Positions 17,938-29,601 of a stretch of 64,000 bases of DNA are shown in pieces. The notes under the pieces were generated by a model that was given only the letters and a program-made list of their open reading frames with translations, ran no database searches and had not been told where the DNA came from. Source of the DNA: Pulveribacter suum (lineage in GTDB: Bacteria > Pseudomonadota > Gammaproteobacteria > Burkholderiales > Burkholderiaceae_C); assembly GCF_003013695.1 (NCBI RefSeq), contig NZ_CP027792.1, positions 2,996,501 to 3,060,500 on the forward strand, read 5' to 3'. Position 1 is the stretch's first letter, and every line of letters starts with the position of its first letter. The position numbers were made by a program, and so were the translations under genes.

Positions 17938-19245
17938 ATGGCAGTCTGGGCTCTCGGCATCAACCACACGACCGCTCCGCTCGACCTGCGGGGCCGCTTC
18001 GCGTTTGCGCTGGACCAGATCGCGCCCACGCTGCAGGGCCTGCGCCAGTCGCTGGCCGGCGGCGGCCAGCATCCGCAGGTCGAAACCGCCCTGCTGTCCA
18101 CCTGCAACCGCACCGAGATCTACTGCGCCGCCCCCGCCTCGGCCATGGAGCACACGCTGGACTGGCTGGCCCACAGCGGCGGCGTCAGCGCCCAGCTGCT
18201 GCGCTCGCACTCCTACACGCTGGAAAACGGCCTGGCCGCGCGCCACGCCTTCCGCGTGGCCAGCGGGCTCGACTCCATGGTGCTGGGCGAGGCGCAGATC
18301 CTGGGCCAGATGAAGAACGCCGTGCGCGCCGCCGAAGGCGCCGGTGCCCTGGGCAGCACGCTCAACCAGCTGTTCCAGCGCAGCTTTGCCGTGGCCAAGG
18401 AGGTGCGCTCCAGCACCGACATCGGCGCGCACAGCATCAGCATGGCCGCCGCCGCCGTGCGCCTGGCCGGCCAGCTGTTCGAAGACCTGTCGCAGATCCG
18501 CGTGCTGTTCGTGGGCGCGGGCGAGATGATCGAGCTGTGCGCCACGCACTTCGCGGCCAGGAGCCCGAAACAAATCGCCATCGCCAACCGCACGCTGGAG
18601 CGCGGCGAGGCGCTGGCCACGCGCTTTGGCGGCTCCGTCATGCGCCTGGCCGACCTGCCCGATCACCTGCACGAGTTCGACGCCATCGTCAGCTGCACTG
18701 CCAGCCAGCTGCCCATCATCGGCCTGGGCGCCGTGGAGCGGGCTTTGAAGAAACGCCGCCACCGCCCCCTCTTCATGGTGGACCTGGCCGTGCCGCGCGA
18801 CATCGAGCCCGAGGTCAAGGGCCTGGAAGACGTGTACCTGTACACCGTGGACGACCTGGCCGGCGTGGTGCAGACTGCCCAGGCCAACCGCCAGGCGGCC
18901 GTGGCCCAGGCCGAGGCCATCATTGACGCCGGCGTGCAAAGCTTCATGCACTGGATGGACCTGCGCCGCCCCGCGGCCCAGGGCGCGGCCGTGGTGCCGC
19001 TGATCCAGCAGCTGCACCGCCAGACGGACGAATGGCGCCAGCTGGAGATCGCCCGCGCCAAGCGGCTGCTGGCCCGCGGCGAGGACGTGGACACGGTGCT
19101 GGAGGCCCTCTCGCGGGGCCTCGCGCAAAAGATGCTGCACGGCACCATGGCCGAGCTGCGCGCCGGCGACGCCGATGCGCGCGAGCAGACGGCGCAGACC
19201 GTCTCGCGCCTGTTCCTGCGCTCGCACAGCAAGAGCGCGCTGTAG
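17938..19245 (+). CDS. hemA: Glutamyl-tRNA reductase
   Basis: A 435-residue GluTR, the NADPH-dependent enzyme that commits glutamyl-tRNA to 5-aminolevulinate and tetrapyrrole synthesis. The N-terminus [20 protein letters not shown] and the catalytic Cys56 in LLSTCNRTE are diagnostic. The [16 protein letters not shown] and [11 protein letters not shown] (NADPH-binding) blocks follow, with a C-terminal dimerisation helix. prfA follows 116 nt later, the common hemA-prfA-prmC order. Confidence 0.97.
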   Translation: MAVWALGINHTTAPLDLRGRFAFALDQIAPTLQGLRQSLAGGGQHPQVETALLSTCNRTEIYCAAPASAMEHTLDWLAHSGGVSAQLLRSHSYTLENGLAARHAFRVASGLDSMVLGEAQILGQMKNAVRAAEGAGALGSTLNQLFQRSFAVAKEVRSSTDIGAHSISMAAAAVRLAGQLFEDLSQIRVLFVGAGEMIELCATHFAARSPKQIAIANRTLERGEALATRFGGSVMRLADLPDHLHEFDAIVSCTASQLPIIGLGAVERALKKRRHRPLFMVDLAVPRDIEPEVKGLEDVYLYTVDDLAGVVQTAQANRQAAVAQAEAIIDAGVQSFMHWMDLRRPAAQGAAVVPLIQQLHRQTDEWRQLEIARAKRLLARGEDVDTVLEALSRGLAQKMLHGTMAELRAGDADAREQTAQTVSRLFLRSHSKSAL

Positions 19246-19270
19246 CGGCGCTCGCCGCGCCCTGCAGACC

Positions 19271-19338
19271 AGTTTCAGGTCAAATCGGCCTGAAACGCCC
19301 GCCAGTCAAGCGCGGGCAGCTACCGAAACAGTAGCAAC
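19271..19338 (+). repeat. Intergenic repeat A, copy 5
   Basis: Extended form: TTTCAGGTCAAATCGGCCTG, then CGCCCGCCAGTCAAGCGCGGG, CAGCTAC and GTAGCAACC. It fills the hemA-prfA gap and ends about 23 nt before the prfA ATG. Confidence 0.75.
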
Positions 19339-19361
19339 CCAACCCCTCTCCCTCCCCGCCC

Positions 19362-20468
19362 ATGCAACCCTTTCTCCGCACCCAGTTGGAGCGCTACGCG
19401 CAGCGCCTGGCCGAACTGGACTTCCTGCTCTCGCGCGAAGACATCATGGCCGACATGCAGCAGTACCGCGTGCTGTCACGCGAGCACGCCGAGGTGACGG
19501 CCGTGGCCGGCCGCTGGGCCCGCTGGCAGCAGCGCGAGGCCGATCTGGCCGGCGCCCAGGACATGCTGGAAGACCCCGACATGGCCGAGCTGGCGCAGGA
19601 CGAGATCGCCGCCGCCACCCATGACCTGGCGGAGCTGGCGGACGAGCTGCAGCGCCTGCTGCTGCCCAAGGACCCGGATGACGAGCGCAACGCGTTCCTC
19701 GAAATCCGCGCCGGCACGGGCGGCGACGAATCCGCCCTGTTCGCCGGCGACTTGGCGCGCATGTACACTCGCTACGCGGCCGCAGCCGGCTGGCGCGTGG
19801 AGGTCATGAGCGCGCACGAGGCCGAGCTGGGCGGCTACAAGGAGGTGGTGCTGCGCGTCGAGGGCCGCGCTGGTGACGGCCCCTCCGGTAGCGGTGCCTA
19901 CGGCCGCCTGCGCTTCGAGTCCGGCGGCCACCGCGTGCAGCGCGTGCCCGCCACCGAGACGCAAGGCCGCATCCACACCAGCGCCTGCACCGTGGCCGTG
20001 ATGCCCGAGCCCGACGCAAGCCAGGCCATCACGCTGAACCCGGCCGACCTGCGCATCGACACCTTCCGCGCCAGCGGCGCTGGCGGCCAGCACATCAACA
20101 AGACCGACTCGGCCGTGCGCGTGGTGCACCTGCCCACCGGCATCGTCGCCGAGTGCCAGGACGGGCGCAGCCAGCACAGCAACAAGGCCAAGGCGCTGGC
20201 CGTGCTGCAGGCGCGCATCCAGGAAAAGGAACGCAGCGAGCGCGCCGCCAAGGAAGCCGCGATGCGCAAGGGTCTGGTGGGCAGCGGCGACCGCAGCGAC
20301 CGCATCCGCACCTACAACTTTCCGCAGGGGCGGCTCACCGACCACCGCATCAACCTGACGCTGTACAAGCTGCTGGCCGTCATGGAGGGCGATCTGCAGG
20401 AAGTGCTGGACGCCCTGCAGCACGCCCGCGAGGCCGAGCTGCTGGCCGAGCTGGAAACGGCGATTTGA
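19362..20468 (+). CDS. prfA: Peptide chain release factor 1
   Basis: A 368-residue class I release factor for UAA and UAG codons, close to the usual 360. The universal peptidyl-hydrolysis motif GGQ is in [17 protein letters not shown] near residue 240. It begins [16 protein letters not shown]. It precedes prmC, whose product methylates the GGQ glutamine, so the pair is functionally linked. The prfA stop is the first part of a repeat A copy that also contains the prmC start. Confidence 0.97.
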   Translation: MQPFLRTQLERYAQRLAELDFLLSREDIMADMQQYRVLSREHAEVTAVAGRWARWQQREADLAGAQDMLEDPDMAELAQDEIAAATHDLAELADELQRLLLPKDPDDERNAFLEIRAGTGGDESALFAGDLARMYTRYAAAAGWRVEVMSAHEAELGGYKEVVLRVEGRAGDGPSGSGAYGRLRFESGGHRVQRVPATETQGRIHTSACTVAVMPEPDASQAITLNPADLRIDTFRASGAGGQHINKTDSAVRVVHLPTGIVAECQDGRSQHSNKAKALAVLQARIQEKERSERAAKEAAMRKGLVGSGDRSDRIRTYNFPQGRLTDHRINLTLYKLLAVMEGDLQEVLDALQHAREAELLAELETAI

Positions 20469-20529
20469 GCCAAAACAGCCTCCAGCCCTTGCCAGACAAG
20501 CGCGAGCAGCTATGAATATAGAAGCAACC
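20467..20529 (+). repeat. Intergenic repeat A, copy 6, containing the prmC start
   Basis: Contains GCCTCCAGCCCTTGCCAGAC, AAGCGCGAG, then CAGCTATGAATATAGAAGCA. The TATG of the conserved CAGCTAT box is the prmC start codon, so codons 1-6 of prmC (MNIEAT) are part of the repeat. The same arrangement occurs at hisH. Confidence 0.85.
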
Positions 20530-21360
20530 ATCGCCCAGGCCCTGGCCCGCGCGCAGGCCGGCGGCCTGGCCCGCATCGACGCGCAGATGCTGCTGCTGCA
20601 CCTGCTGCAGCGCCCCTTGCACGAACGCGCCTGGCTGCTGACGCACGACGGCGACGCCCTGCCAGGCGATGCCCTGGCCCGCTATCAGGCCCTGTGCGCG
20701 CGCCGTGCGGCGGGCGAGCCGGTGGCCTATCTCACGGGCAGCAAGGAGTTCTACGGCCTGGCGCTGGAGGTGGATGCCCGGGTGCTCGACCCGCGCCCGG
20801 ACACCGAGACACTGGTGGACTGGGCTTTGGCGCTGGCTGCGCCCACGGCGCGCATGGCCGACCTGGGCACCGGCAGCGGTGCCATCGCCCTGGCCCTGCA
20901 GAGCCGGCGCCCGCTGGCCCAAGTGCTGGCCGTGGACGCCAGCGCCGCCGCCCTGGCCGTCGCCCAGGCCAACGCCCGGCGGCTGGGCCTGCCCGTGCAG
21001 TTCGCGCAGGGCAGCTGGCTGCAGGGCATCGCCGGCCCGTTCGATGTGATCGTGAGCAACCCACCCTACATCCCGGCCGGCGACCCGCACCTGGCCGCCC
21101 TCGGGCACGAACCGCTGTCGGCGCTGGCCAGCGGCGCCGACGGGCTGGACGACATCCGCGCCATCGTCGCCCAGGCTCCCTCGCGCCTGGCCCGTGGCGG
21201 CTGGCTGCTGCTGGAGCATGGCTGGGACCAGGCGGACGCCGTGCAGGCCCTGTTGCGCGCGGCCGGCTTCGATCAGGTACAAAGCCGGCACGACCTGGCC
21301 GGCATAGCCCGATGCAGCGGCGGGACAATGCCTGCGAAACATCCAGGCCCGATGAAATAA
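20512..21360 (+). CDS. prmC: Release factor glutamine N5-methyltransferase
   Basis: A 282-residue SAM-dependent methyltransferase that modifies the GGQ glutamine of RF1 and RF2. The catalytic NPPYIP motif (VSNPPYIPAGD) is near residue 182 and the SAM-binding motif ADLGTGSGAIALAL near 120. Its start codon lies inside repeat A. I see no Shine-Dalgarno sequence outside the repeat, though GCGCGAG in the element lies near the right distance. Downstream in-frame ATGs begin far inside the domain, so this start is very likely real. Confidence 0.95.
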   Translation: MNIEATIAQALARAQAGGLARIDAQMLLLHLLQRPLHERAWLLTHDGDALPGDALARYQALCARRAAGEPVAYLTGSKEFYGLALEVDARVLDPRPDTETLVDWALALAAPTARMADLGTGSGAIALALQSRRPLAQVLAVDASAAALAVAQANARRLGLPVQFAQGSWLQGIAGPFDVIVSNPPYIPAGDPHLAALGHEPLSALASGADGLDDIRAIVAQAPSRLARGGWLLLEHGWDQADAVQALLRAAGFDQVQSRHDLAGIARCSGGTMPAKHPGPMK

Positions 21361-21411
21361 TCCCCTCCATCGCCCCGCGCCGGGGCACCCCACCCACCAG
21401 GAGCATCACCC

Positions 21412-21741
21412 ATGAGCGACGTCCAGCAACGCATCGAGCAACTCGTCAAGACCAACGACATCCTGCTGTTCATGAAGGGCAGCGCCAGCTTCCCCATGTG
21501 CGGTTTTTCCGGCCGCGCCATCCAGATCCTCAAGGCCTGCGGCGTGGACGCCAAGGACATCGCCACCGTGAACGTGCTGGACGACCAGGAAATCCGCCAG
21601 GGCATCAAGGACTTCAGTCACTGGCCCACCATCCCGCAGCTGTACGTGCGCGGCGAGTTCGTCGGCGGCTCGGACATCATGATGGAGATGTACGAGTCCG
21701 GCGAGCTGCAGCAGGTAGTGAGCGGCCAGCAGGCCGGCTGA
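21412..21741 (+). CDS. grxD: Monothiol glutaredoxin (Grx4 type)
   Basis: A 109-residue CGFS glutaredoxin. The active-site Cys30 is in MCGFSGRAIQIL, and the glutathione-binding WPTIPQLYV block and GGSDIMMEMYESGELQ follow. This class binds [2Fe-2S] clusters with glutathione and passes them on to Fe-S targets. An AGGAG ribosome site lies 8 nt upstream of the ATG. It follows prmC by 51 nt in the same direction and ends just before an intrinsic terminator. Confidence 0.96.
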   Translation: MSDVQQRIEQLVKTNDILLFMKGSASFPMCGFSGRAIQILKACGVDAKDIATVNVLDDQEIRQGIKDFSHWPTIPQLYVRGEFVGGSDIMMEMYESGELQQVVSGQQAG

Positions 21742-21764
21742 CCCGCCGCGCCCGGCACCGACAA

Positions 21765-21787
21765 CCGCCTTGCGAGGCGGTTTTTTT
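21765..21787 (+). terminator. Intrinsic terminator after grxD
   Basis: The stem CCGCCT-TGCG-AGGCGG is followed by TTTTTTT, 24 nt after the grxD stop. It closes the hemA-prfA-prmC-grxD run. Confidence 0.9.
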
Positions 21788-21884
21788 GCGCCCGCCGCAG
21801 GGGCGGGCGCGCCCGCGGCCGGCCGCTACACTCCCCGCAGTGCCACCACCGTGGCCGCGCCCGTCGCCGGCCGGCCACCCCTTT

Positions 21885-23246
21885 ATGACCCTGACCCAAA
21901 GCCTGCTCGTCATCGCCCTGCTCATCGCCGCGAGCGCGTTCTTCTCGGTGGCCGAACTGTCGCTGGCCGCCTCGCGCCGCCTGCGCCTGCGCCAGATGGC
22001 CGACGAGGGCGACGGGCGCGCCGCGCGGGTGCTACTGATGCAGGAGCAGCCGGGCGACTATTTCACGGTGGTGCAGGTGGGCCTGAACGCGGTGGCCATC
22101 CTGGGCGGCATCGTCGGCGAAGGCGCCCTGAGCCCCTATTTCTCCGACGTGCTGGCGCTGTGGCTGGCGCAGCCGCAGGCGCAGACGATGGGCTTTTGGG
22201 CCTCTTTCCTGGTGGTGACCTCGCTGTTCATCCTGTTCGCGGACCTGCTGCCCAAGCGGCTGGGCATGGCGAACTCCGAGCGCATGGCGGTGCTCGTCGT
22301 GGGGCCCATGCAGTGGTGCATGCGGCTGTTCAAGCCGCTGATCTGGCTGTACAGCCGCGCTGCCGATGCGCTGCTGCGCCTGTCGGGCCTGCCCTCGCAG
22401 CGCGACGAGCGCGTCACCTCGGACGACATCCTGGCCATGATGGAAGCGGGCGCGCGCTCGGGCGTGCTGGCGGCGCGCGAGCAGCAAGTCATCGAAAACC
22501 TGTTCGAGCTGGACACGCGCAGCGTGGTCAGCGCCATGTCCACGCGCGACCGCGTGGCCTACTTCCTGCGCGACGACCCGGACCACGTGATCCGGGCGCG
22601 CATCGCCAACGAGCCGTTTTCCACCTACCCGGTGTGTGTGGACGACATCGACCACGTGGTGGGCTACGTGGACGCCAAGGACTTGTTCCAGCGGGCGCTG
22701 AACAACCAGCCCATCTCCCTGGCCGAGGAAGGCCTGGTACACAAGGCCCTGATCGTGCCCGACCGGCTGTCGCTGGCCGAGGTGCTGGAGCAGTTTCGCC
22801 AGGTGCACGAGGACTTTGCGGTCATCGTCAACGAGTACAGCCTGGTGGTGGGGGTGGTGACGCTCAACGACGTGATGAGCACCGTGATGGGCGACCTGGT
22901 GGGGCCGAGCTCGGACGAGGAAGAGCAGATCGTGCGGCGCGACGAGAACTCCTGGCTGGTGGACGGCATCACGCCCATCAACGACGTGCTGCACGCCCTG
23001 GCCATCGACGAGCTGCCGCACGCGGACGAGTACGAGACGCTGGCCGGCTTTCTGACGGTGATGCTGCGCCGCGTGCCGCGGCGCACCGACAGCGTCACGC
23101 TCAGCGGCTACAAGTTCGAGGTGATCGACGTGGACAGCTACCGCGTTGACCAGGTGCTGGTGTCGCGGCTGAGCCCGCTGCGCACCAGCGCCGGGGATTC
23201 ACCGCCGCCCGGGCACGAGCCTCAGGCGGCAGACGTGCGCTCCTGA
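21885..23246 (+). CDS. HlyC/CorC-family membrane protein (CNNM + CBS domains)
   Basis: A 453-residue protein. An N-terminal CNNM/DUF21 membrane domain (about 1-190, starting MTLTQSLLVIALLIAASAFF) is followed by a CBS pair (about 210-330; FSTYPVCVDD and VNEYSLVVGVVTLNDVM) and a C-terminal transporter-associated CorC_HlyC domain (about 345-430). Such proteins are linked to magnesium or cobalt efflux; some were misnamed hemolysins. The specific ion is not evident. The start at 21885 is chosen because it opens the membrane domain. The gene's last 25 nt overlap the convergent transglycosylase gene. Confidence 0.9.
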   Translation: MTLTQSLLVIALLIAASAFFSVAELSLAASRRLRLRQMADEGDGRAARVLLMQEQPGDYFTVVQVGLNAVAILGGIVGEGALSPYFSDVLALWLAQPQAQTMGFWASFLVVTSLFILFADLLPKRLGMANSERMAVLVVGPMQWCMRLFKPLIWLYSRAADALLRLSGLPSQRDERVTSDDILAMMEAGARSGVLAAREQQVIENLFELDTRSVVSAMSTRDRVAYFLRDDPDHVIRARIANEPFSTYPVCVDDIDHVVGYVDAKDLFQRALNNQPISLAEEGLVHKALIVPDRLSLAEVLEQFRQVHEDFAVIVNEYSLVVGVVTLNDVMSTVMGDLVGPSSDEEEQIVRRDENSWLVDGITPINDVLHALAIDELPHADEYETLAGFLTVMLRRVPRRTDSVTLSGYKFEVIDVDSYRVDQVLVSRLSPLRTSAGDSPPPGHEPQAADVRS

Positions 23247-23908
23247 AAGAACCAGTTGCGCTGCGCGGCAAACACCGCGCTGGGATAAGGCGCGCGGCCG
23301 CGGCTGCCGTTGTAGCGGCCCAGGGCCAGGTACAGGTCGCCCCGCTCGCGATCCAGGTAATGGCGCAGGATGACGCAGCCAAAGCGCAGGTTGGTCTGCA
23401 TGTGAAACAGCTTGGCCGGGTCGCCGTCACCGATCGCGCGCGTCCAAAACGGCATGACCTGCATGTAGCCGCGCGCGCCCACGGAGGACACGGCGAACTT
23501 GCGAAAAGCGCTCTCCACCTGGATCAGGCCCATCACCAGGGACACATCCAGCCCGGCGCGCTTGGCCTCGTACCAGACGGTCTGCAGGAAGTCGCGGCGC
23601 ACCTCCCAGGCGGGCTTGCGGCTGCGCAGGCGCTCGCTCATGGTGCCCAGCCAGCGCAGGTACAGCAGGCGCGCCTCGGTGCTGACGAACAGCGGCTCGG
23701 GCGGAGCCAGGTCGGCCACGGCGGAGCTGAGCGCCGAGCGTACGGAGTCGATGAGCGGTTCTTCCAGCTGGCTGCTGGCGTGCGCCGCAGCAGGCAGGCC
23801 CAGCCATGCAGCCGGCCCTGCCGCCAGCGATGCCAGCAGGCAGGCGCGGCGCGACAGCGCGCCGCGCAGCACGGGCGCTGCTGCCGCCCCAGTTGCCTCA
23901 AATGTCAT
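23222..23908 (-). CDS. Lytic transglycosylase, SLT domain
   Basis: A 228-residue murein transglycosylase. An N-terminal signal with twin arginine ([13 protein letters not shown]) ends near AHA at residue 44. The SLT domain has the catalytic Glu132 in GLIQVESAF and the substrate groove motifs GYMQVMPFW and LALGRYNGS. It cleaves peptidoglycan to 1,6-anhydro products in the periplasm. Its ATG overlaps the proS stop by 4 nt (23905-23908), so it is translationally coupled to proS. Confidence 0.92.
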   Translation of the reverse strand: MTFEATGAAAAPVLRGALSRRACLLASLAAGPAAWLGLPAAAHASSQLEEPLIDSVRSALSSAVADLAPPEPLFVSTEARLLYLRWLGTMSERLRSRKPAWEVRRDFLQTVWYEAKRAGLDVSLVMGLIQVESAFRKFAVSSVGARGYMQVMPFWTRAIGDGDPAKLFHMQTNLRFGCVILRHYLDRERGDLYLALGRYNGSRGRAPYPSAVFAAQRNWFFQERTSAA

Positions 23909-25650
23909 GCTGTCAAACGTTCCTTCACGTACGCAAGTATGTCGCCCGCGCCCACCTTGGTGGCGCTGCTGTCGCGGCGGTGCTGGTATTCCACCTGGCC
24001 TTCCTTCAAGCCCCGATCGGACAGCACCACGCGGTGCGGCACGCCGATCAGCTCCCAGTCCGCGAACATGGCGCCCGGGCGCTCGCCGCGGTCGTCCAGC
24101 AGCACATCGACGCCAGCGGCCAGCAGCTCCTCATAGAGCTTTTCGGCAGCGGCCTTCACTTCCTGACTGCGGTCCATGCCGATGGGGCACAGCACCACGG
24201 TAAACGGCGCGATGGCGTCGGGCCAGATGATGCCGCGCTCGTCGTGGTTTTGCTCGATGGCGGCGGCCGGCAGGCGCGTCACGCCGATGCCGTAGCAGCC
24301 CATCTCGAAGTGCGCCGGCTTGCCGTCTTCACCCAGGAAGGTGGCGTTCATGGCCTTGGAGTATTTGGTGCCCAGGTAGAACACGTGGCCGACTTCGATG
24401 CCGCGCTCGATGGTAAGTTCCCCCCGGCCGTCGGGCGAGGGGTCGCCGGCCACGACGTTGCGCAGGTCGGCCACGGCTTCGGGTTCGGGCAGGTCGCGGC
24501 CCCAGTTCACGCCGGTGATGTGGTGGCCCTCCTGGTTGGCGCCGCAGATCCAGTCGGCCATCACGGCCACCTCGCGGTCGGCAACGATGCGCACGGGCTT
24601 CTTCAGGTCCAAGGGGCCCAGGTAGCCGGGCTTGGCACCGAAGTGCTCCTCGATCTCGGGCACGGTGGCAAAGCGAAAGCCGTTGTCCAGCCCGGGCACC
24701 TTGGAGACCTTGATCTCGTTCATGTCGTGGTCGCCGCGCAGCAGCAGTAGCCAGACCCGCACGCCGACGGCCTCGCCTGCCTCGTTCAGCTCGTCGGTAG
24801 CCAGCACCAGCGACTTCACGGTGCGGGCCAACGGCACGCCCAGCAGCCCGGCCACGTCGGCGCAGGTGGCCTTGCCGGGCGTGGGGGTGAGCGTGCGCGG
24901 CTGGCTGGCGGCAGGGCGCGGACCGGCAGGTGGCGCGCTCTCGGCCTTTTCCATGTTGGCCGCGTAGTCGCTGGTGGGGCAATAGACGATGGCGTCCTCG
25001 CCGGTGGCGGCGATGACCTGGAATTCTTCGCTCAGATCGCCGCCGATGGCGCCCGAGTCAGCCGCCACGGCGCGATACGTCAGGCCGAAGCGATCGAAGA
25101 TGCGGCGATAGGCCTCGGCCATGGCCTGGTAGCTGGCCTTGGCGCCGGCCTGATCGCGGTCGAAGGAGTAGGCGTCCTTCATGGTGAACTCGCGCCCGCG
25201 CATCAGCCCGAAGCGCGGCCGGCGCTCGTCGCGGAACTTGGTCTGGATCTGGTAGAGATTCTTGGGCAGCTGCTTGTAGCTGCGCAGCTCCTGGCGGGCG
25301 ATGTCAGTGACCACTTCCTCGCTGGTGGGCTGGATGACGAAGTCGCGCGCGTGGCGGTCTTGAATGCGCAGCAGCTCCGGCCCCATCTTCTCGAAACGCC
25401 CCGTTTCCTGCCACAGCTCGGAAGGCTGCACCACGGGCATGGCGCACTCCACGGCACCGGCGCGGTTCATTTCCTCGCGCACGATCGCTTCGACCTTGCG
25501 GATCACGCGCAGGCCCATGGGCATGTAGGTGTAGATGCCGGCGCCCAGCTTCTTGATCATGCCAGCGCGGGTCATGAGCTGGTGGCTGACCACCTCGGCG
25601 TCGGCGGGCGCCTCTTTGAGGGTGGAGACAAAGAATCGGGAAGCTTTCAT
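23905..25650 (-). CDS. proS: Prolyl-tRNA synthetase
   Basis: A 581-residue class II synthetase of the bacterial type with the editing (INS/YbaK-like) domain inserted between motifs 2 and 3. The start [20 protein letters not shown] is typical. Motif 2 lies around [19 protein letters not shown], and the C-terminal anticodon-binding region includes [21 protein letters not shown] tRNA-Pro gene lies 5 kb away (30608-30684). The start at 25648-25650 matches known ProS starts; the 13 extra upstream codons do not. Confidence 0.96.
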   Translation of the reverse strand: MKASRFFVSTLKEAPADAEVVSHQLMTRAGMIKKLGAGIYTYMPMGLRVIRKVEAIVREEMNRAGAVECAMPVVQPSELWQETGRFEKMGPELLRIQDRHARDFVIQPTSEEVVTDIARQELRSYKQLPKNLYQIQTKFRDERRPRFGLMRGREFTMKDAYSFDRDQAGAKASYQAMAEAYRRIFDRFGLTYRAVAADSGAIGGDLSEEFQVIAATGEDAIVYCPTSDYAANMEKAESAPPAGPRPAASQPRTLTPTPGKATCADVAGLLGVPLARTVKSLVLATDELNEAGEAVGVRVWLLLLRGDHDMNEIKVSKVPGLDNGFRFATVPEIEEHFGAKPGYLGPLDLKKPVRIVADREVAVMADWICGANQEGHHITGVNWGRDLPEPEAVADLRNVVAGDPSPDGRGELTIERGIEVGHVFYLGTKYSKAMNATFLGEDGKPAHFEMGCYGIGVTRLPAAAIEQNHDERGIIWPDAIAPFTVVLCPIGMDRSQEVKAAAEKLYEELLAAGVDVLLDDRGERPGAMFADWELIGVPHRVVLSDRGLKEGQVEYQHRRDSSATKVGAGDILAYVKERLTA

Positions 25651-25680
25651 GGGGGAACCTGGCCACCGCTGCGGGTGTGC

Positions 25681-25708
25681 TTGCTGCACGCGGGGGTGCG
25701 TGCATAAT
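25681..25708 (+). promoter_or_regulatory. Sigma-70 type promoter for rppH
   Basis: TTGCTG at 25681-25686, a 16-nt spacer, and CATAAT at 25703-25708, about 30 nt upstream of the rppH ATG. The hexamers match consensus at 4 and 5 positions. It lies in the divergent proS/rppH gap. Confidence 0.6.
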
Positions 25709-25739
25709 GACTACAGTTTGAAAAATTTGGGGTCAGATT

Positions 25740-26432
25740 ATGCTCGACCGGGACGGTTTCCGCCCAAACGTCGGCATCATCCTGCTCAACCAGAAGAATC
25801 AGGTGTTCTGGGGCAAGCGTATACGCACCCACAGCTGGCAGTTTCCGCAGGGCGGCATCGACCGCGGAGAAAGTCCGGAACAGGCCATGTTCCGGGAGCT
25901 TCACGAAGAAGTCGGACTGCAGCCTACCCAGGTACGTGTCATTGCCCGCACCCGCGACTGGTTGCGCTACGAGGTGCCAGACCGGTTCATCCGCCGCGAC
26001 GCGCGTGGACACTACCGCGGCCAAAAGCAGATCTGGTATCTGCTGCAGCTGATAGGCCACGACTGGGACTTGAACCTGCGTGCCACCAATCATCCGGAGT
26101 TCGACGCCTGGCGTTGGAACGAGTACTGGGTGCCGCTGGACGTGGTGGTCGAGTTCAAGCGCGGCGTCTATGAGATGGCATTGACCGAACTGGCCCGTTT
26201 CGTCCCCCGGTACGAACAGCGCAACCGCTACCTGCGCAGCGGCATGCGCTCGCGCGAGCACGACGGCCTGCAGATGCCTTCGCACCGCAGCGGCGGCAGC
26301 ATGCTGGTACGGCCGGGAGTGGAGCTGCCGCCGGGCGCCAGCTTCGACCCGGACCCGCAAAACAGTATGCCGGCCCCGTTGGAGCCCCTGGCACCGGTCA
26401 CACGCAGCCTGCAGCCGGGCGACAAGGGCTGA
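25740..26432 (+). CDS. rppH: RNA pyrophosphohydrolase
   Basis: A 230-residue Nudix hydrolase that removes pyrophosphate from mRNA 5' ends and so triggers decay. The complete Nudix box runs from residue 38 to 60 ([11 protein letters not shown], then REL and EEVGL). The N-terminus [20 protein letters not shown] and [15 protein letters not shown] are specific to RppH. The C-terminus extends about 70 residues past the domain with a polar, disordered tail, longer than the E. coli enzyme. It converges with proB, with 4 nt between the genes. Confidence 0.96.
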   Translation: MLDRDGFRPNVGIILLNQKNQVFWGKRIRTHSWQFPQGGIDRGESPEQAMFRELHEEVGLQPTQVRVIARTRDWLRYEVPDRFIRRDARGHYRGQKQIWYLLQLIGHDWDLNLRATNHPEFDAWRWNEYWVPLDVVVEFKRGVYEMALTELARFVPRYEQRNRYLRSGMRSREHDGLQMPSHRSGGSMLVRPGVELPPGASFDPDPQNSMPAPLEPLAPVTRSLQPGDKG

Positions 26433-26436
26433 CCGC

Positions 26437-27579
26437 TCAGTGCTGCGGCGACAACACCATGTTGTCGCGGTGCACCATCTCCGGCTCGGCGGCGTAGCCC
26501 AGCAGCTGCTCGAACTGCGACGACGGCTTGCGGCACAAAAGCCGCGCCTCGGCACTGGCATAGTTGGCCAAGCCCCGGGCAATCTCGCTGCCGGCCGCGT
26601 CGCGCACGGCAATCACGTCGCCCCGGTCGAAGTCGCCTTCCACCGCCACCATACCGATAGGCAGCAGGCTCTTGCCTTCGCCGCGCAGCTTGGCGGCCGC
26701 GCCGGCATCCACCGTCACCGCGCCGCGCAGCTGCAGGTGGTCCACCATCCACTGCTTGCGTGCGTGGTATTTGGCGGTCTGCGCCACCAGCAGCGTGCCG
26801 ATGGCTTCGCCACGCGCCAGGCGCAGCAGCACGTCGCTCTCGCGCCCCCAGGCGATCACGGTGGATGCGCCCGAGCCCGCCGCGCGCTTGGCGGCGATGA
26901 TCTTGGTCAGCATGCCGCCCTTGCCGATGCTGGAGCCCGCGCCGCCAGCCATGGCCTCCAGCGCCGGGTCGCCGGCCTGCGCCTCATGCACGAACTGCGC
27001 GGCGGGGTCGCGCCGGGGGTCGGCCGTGTACAGGCCTTTCTGGTCCGTCAGGATGACCAGCGCATCGGCCTCCACCAGGTTGGCCACCAGGGCGCCCAGG
27101 GTGTCGTTGTCGCCGAACTTGATCTCGTCGGTGACTACCGTGTCGTTCTCGTTGATAACCGGCACCACGCCCAGGCGCAGCAGCGTCAGCAGCGTGGAGC
27201 GCGCGTTCAGATAGCGCTCGCGGTCGGCCAGGTCGGCGTGGGTCAGCAGCACCTGGGCGCTGCCCATGCCCTGCTCGCGCAGTTTGGTCTCGTACATCTG
27301 CGCCAGGCCCATCTGGCCCACGGCGGCAGCGGCCTGCAGCTCGTGGATCTCGCGCGGACGCTTGCCCCAGCCCAGCCGCTTCATGCCTTCGGCAATGGCG
27401 CCGCTGGAGACCATGATGACCTCGCGCGGCGCGCCCGCCTCGCCGCGCACCAGGGCCGCCAGCTGGCGGCTCCATTCGCCGATGGCGACCTCGTCCAGCC
27501 CGCGCCCCTCGTTGGTGACGAGGCTGGAGCCGACCTTGACCACGATGCGCCGGGCATCACGCAACACACTGGAGTTCAT
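26437..27579 (-). CDS. proB: Glutamate 5-kinase
   Basis: A 380-residue kinase that phosphorylates glutamate at the start of proline synthesis. The amino-acid-kinase core begins [20 protein letters not shown], with [15 protein letters not shown] and [19 protein letters not shown], and a C-terminal PUA domain spans about 285-370 ([20 protein letters not shown]). The start at 27577-27579 is the family start. A repeat A copy separates it from obgE upstream, which is transcribed in the same direction. Confidence 0.97.
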   Translation of the reverse strand: MNSSVLRDARRIVVKVGSSLVTNEGRGLDEVAIGEWSRQLAALVRGEAGAPREVIMVSSGAIAEGMKRLGWGKRPREIHELQAAAAVGQMGLAQMYETKLREQGMGSAQVLLTHADLADRERYLNARSTLLTLLRLGVVPVINENDTVVTDEIKFGDNDTLGALVANLVEADALVILTDQKGLYTADPRRDPAAQFVHEAQAGDPALEAMAGGAGSSIGKGGMLTKIIAAKRAAGSGASTVIAWGRESDVLLRLARGEAIGTLLVAQTAKYHARKQWMVDHLQLRGAVTVDAGAAAKLRGEGKSLLPIGMVAVEGDFDRGDVIAVRDAAGSEIARGLANYASAEARLLCRKPSSQFEQLLGYAAEPEMVHRDNMVLSPQH

Positions 27580-27585
27580 GTTTGA

Positions 27586-27645
27586 ATGAAATCGGGCTCC
27601 AGCCCTTGCCTGGCAAGCGCTGGCAGCTATTTTAATGATAGCAAC
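27586..27645 (+). repeat. Intergenic repeat A, copy 7
   Basis: Contains GGGCTCCAGCCCTTGCCTGG, CAAGCGCTGG, then CAGCTAT, A/T-rich spacer and ATAGCAAC. It occupies the obgE-proB gap. Confidence 0.85.
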
Positions 27646-27658
27646 TCGAAGGAGCGGG

Positions 27659-29090
<1,432 letters not shown>

Positions 29091-29108
29091 GAGATCTGCT
29101 CCTGGTAG

Positions 29109-29420
29109 TTAAGCGGCAATCGCCTCGATCTGCAGCTCAGTGAACTGCTGGCGATGGCCTTGACGTTTCTGATAGTGCTTGCGACGGCGCATCTTGAAGA
29201 TGCGAACCTTGTCGTGCTTGCCGTGAGCCACGACGGTGGCCTTCACGCTTGCGCCGGATACCAGGGGCGTACCGACCTTGAGTTCGGTGCCGTTGCCGAC
29301 AGCCAGAACCTGGTCAATCACGATCTCCTGGCCTACTTCCGCAGCAATCTGTTCTATCTTAATTTTTTCGCCAGCGGCAACGCGATACTGCTTGCCACCG
29401 GTTTTTATGACCGCGTACAT
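29109..29420 (-). CDS. rplU: 50S ribosomal protein L21
   Basis: A 103-residue L21, opening [20 protein letters not shown] and ending in the RNA-binding block [17 protein letters not shown]. It binds 23S rRNA in the large subunit. The start at 29418-29420 is the family start; a longer reading from 29453 adds 11 non-family residues. It is the first gene of rplU-rpmA, with a strong promoter 50-80 nt upstream. Confidence 0.98.
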   Translation of the reverse strand: MYAVIKTGGKQYRVAAGEKIKIEQIAAEVGQEIVIDQVLAVGNGTELKVGTPLVSGASVKATVVAHGKHDKVRIFKMRRRKHYQKRQGHRQQFTELQIEAIAA

Positions 29421-29471
29421 GTAAACCTCGTTCAGTTGGAGTTCCGCAAACAAATTTTTGCGGAACCTGCG

Positions 29472-29500
29472 ATTCTACTACGCCTCGCCAAAAACACCAA
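29472..29500 (-). promoter_or_regulatory. Sigma-70 promoter for rplU-rpmA
   Basis: Read on the minus strand: TTGGTG (29500-29495), a spacer of exactly 17 nt, TAGAAT (29477-29472). Transcription would start near 29465, giving a 45-nt leader before rplU. It is the best-formed promoter I see in the window. Confidence 0.8.
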
Positions 29501-29565
29501 TGCCCGCGCCCACTTGCACTCCCCCATGGGACGACGCGCGCAGCGGCCGACCACACAGGCGTTCC

Positions 29566-29571
29566 TATAAT
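29566..29571 (+). promoter_or_regulatory. -10 element (TATAAT) for ispB
   Basis: A consensus TATAAT whose transcript would begin near 29578, about 24 nt before the proposed TTG start. It overlaps the divergent rplU control region. No clear -35 hexamer. It argues against the longer reading frame that begins at 29458, upstream of the promoter. Confidence 0.5.
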
Positions 29572-29601
29572 CGCGGGTTTGCCACCAACCGGCCACCCAC
29601 C

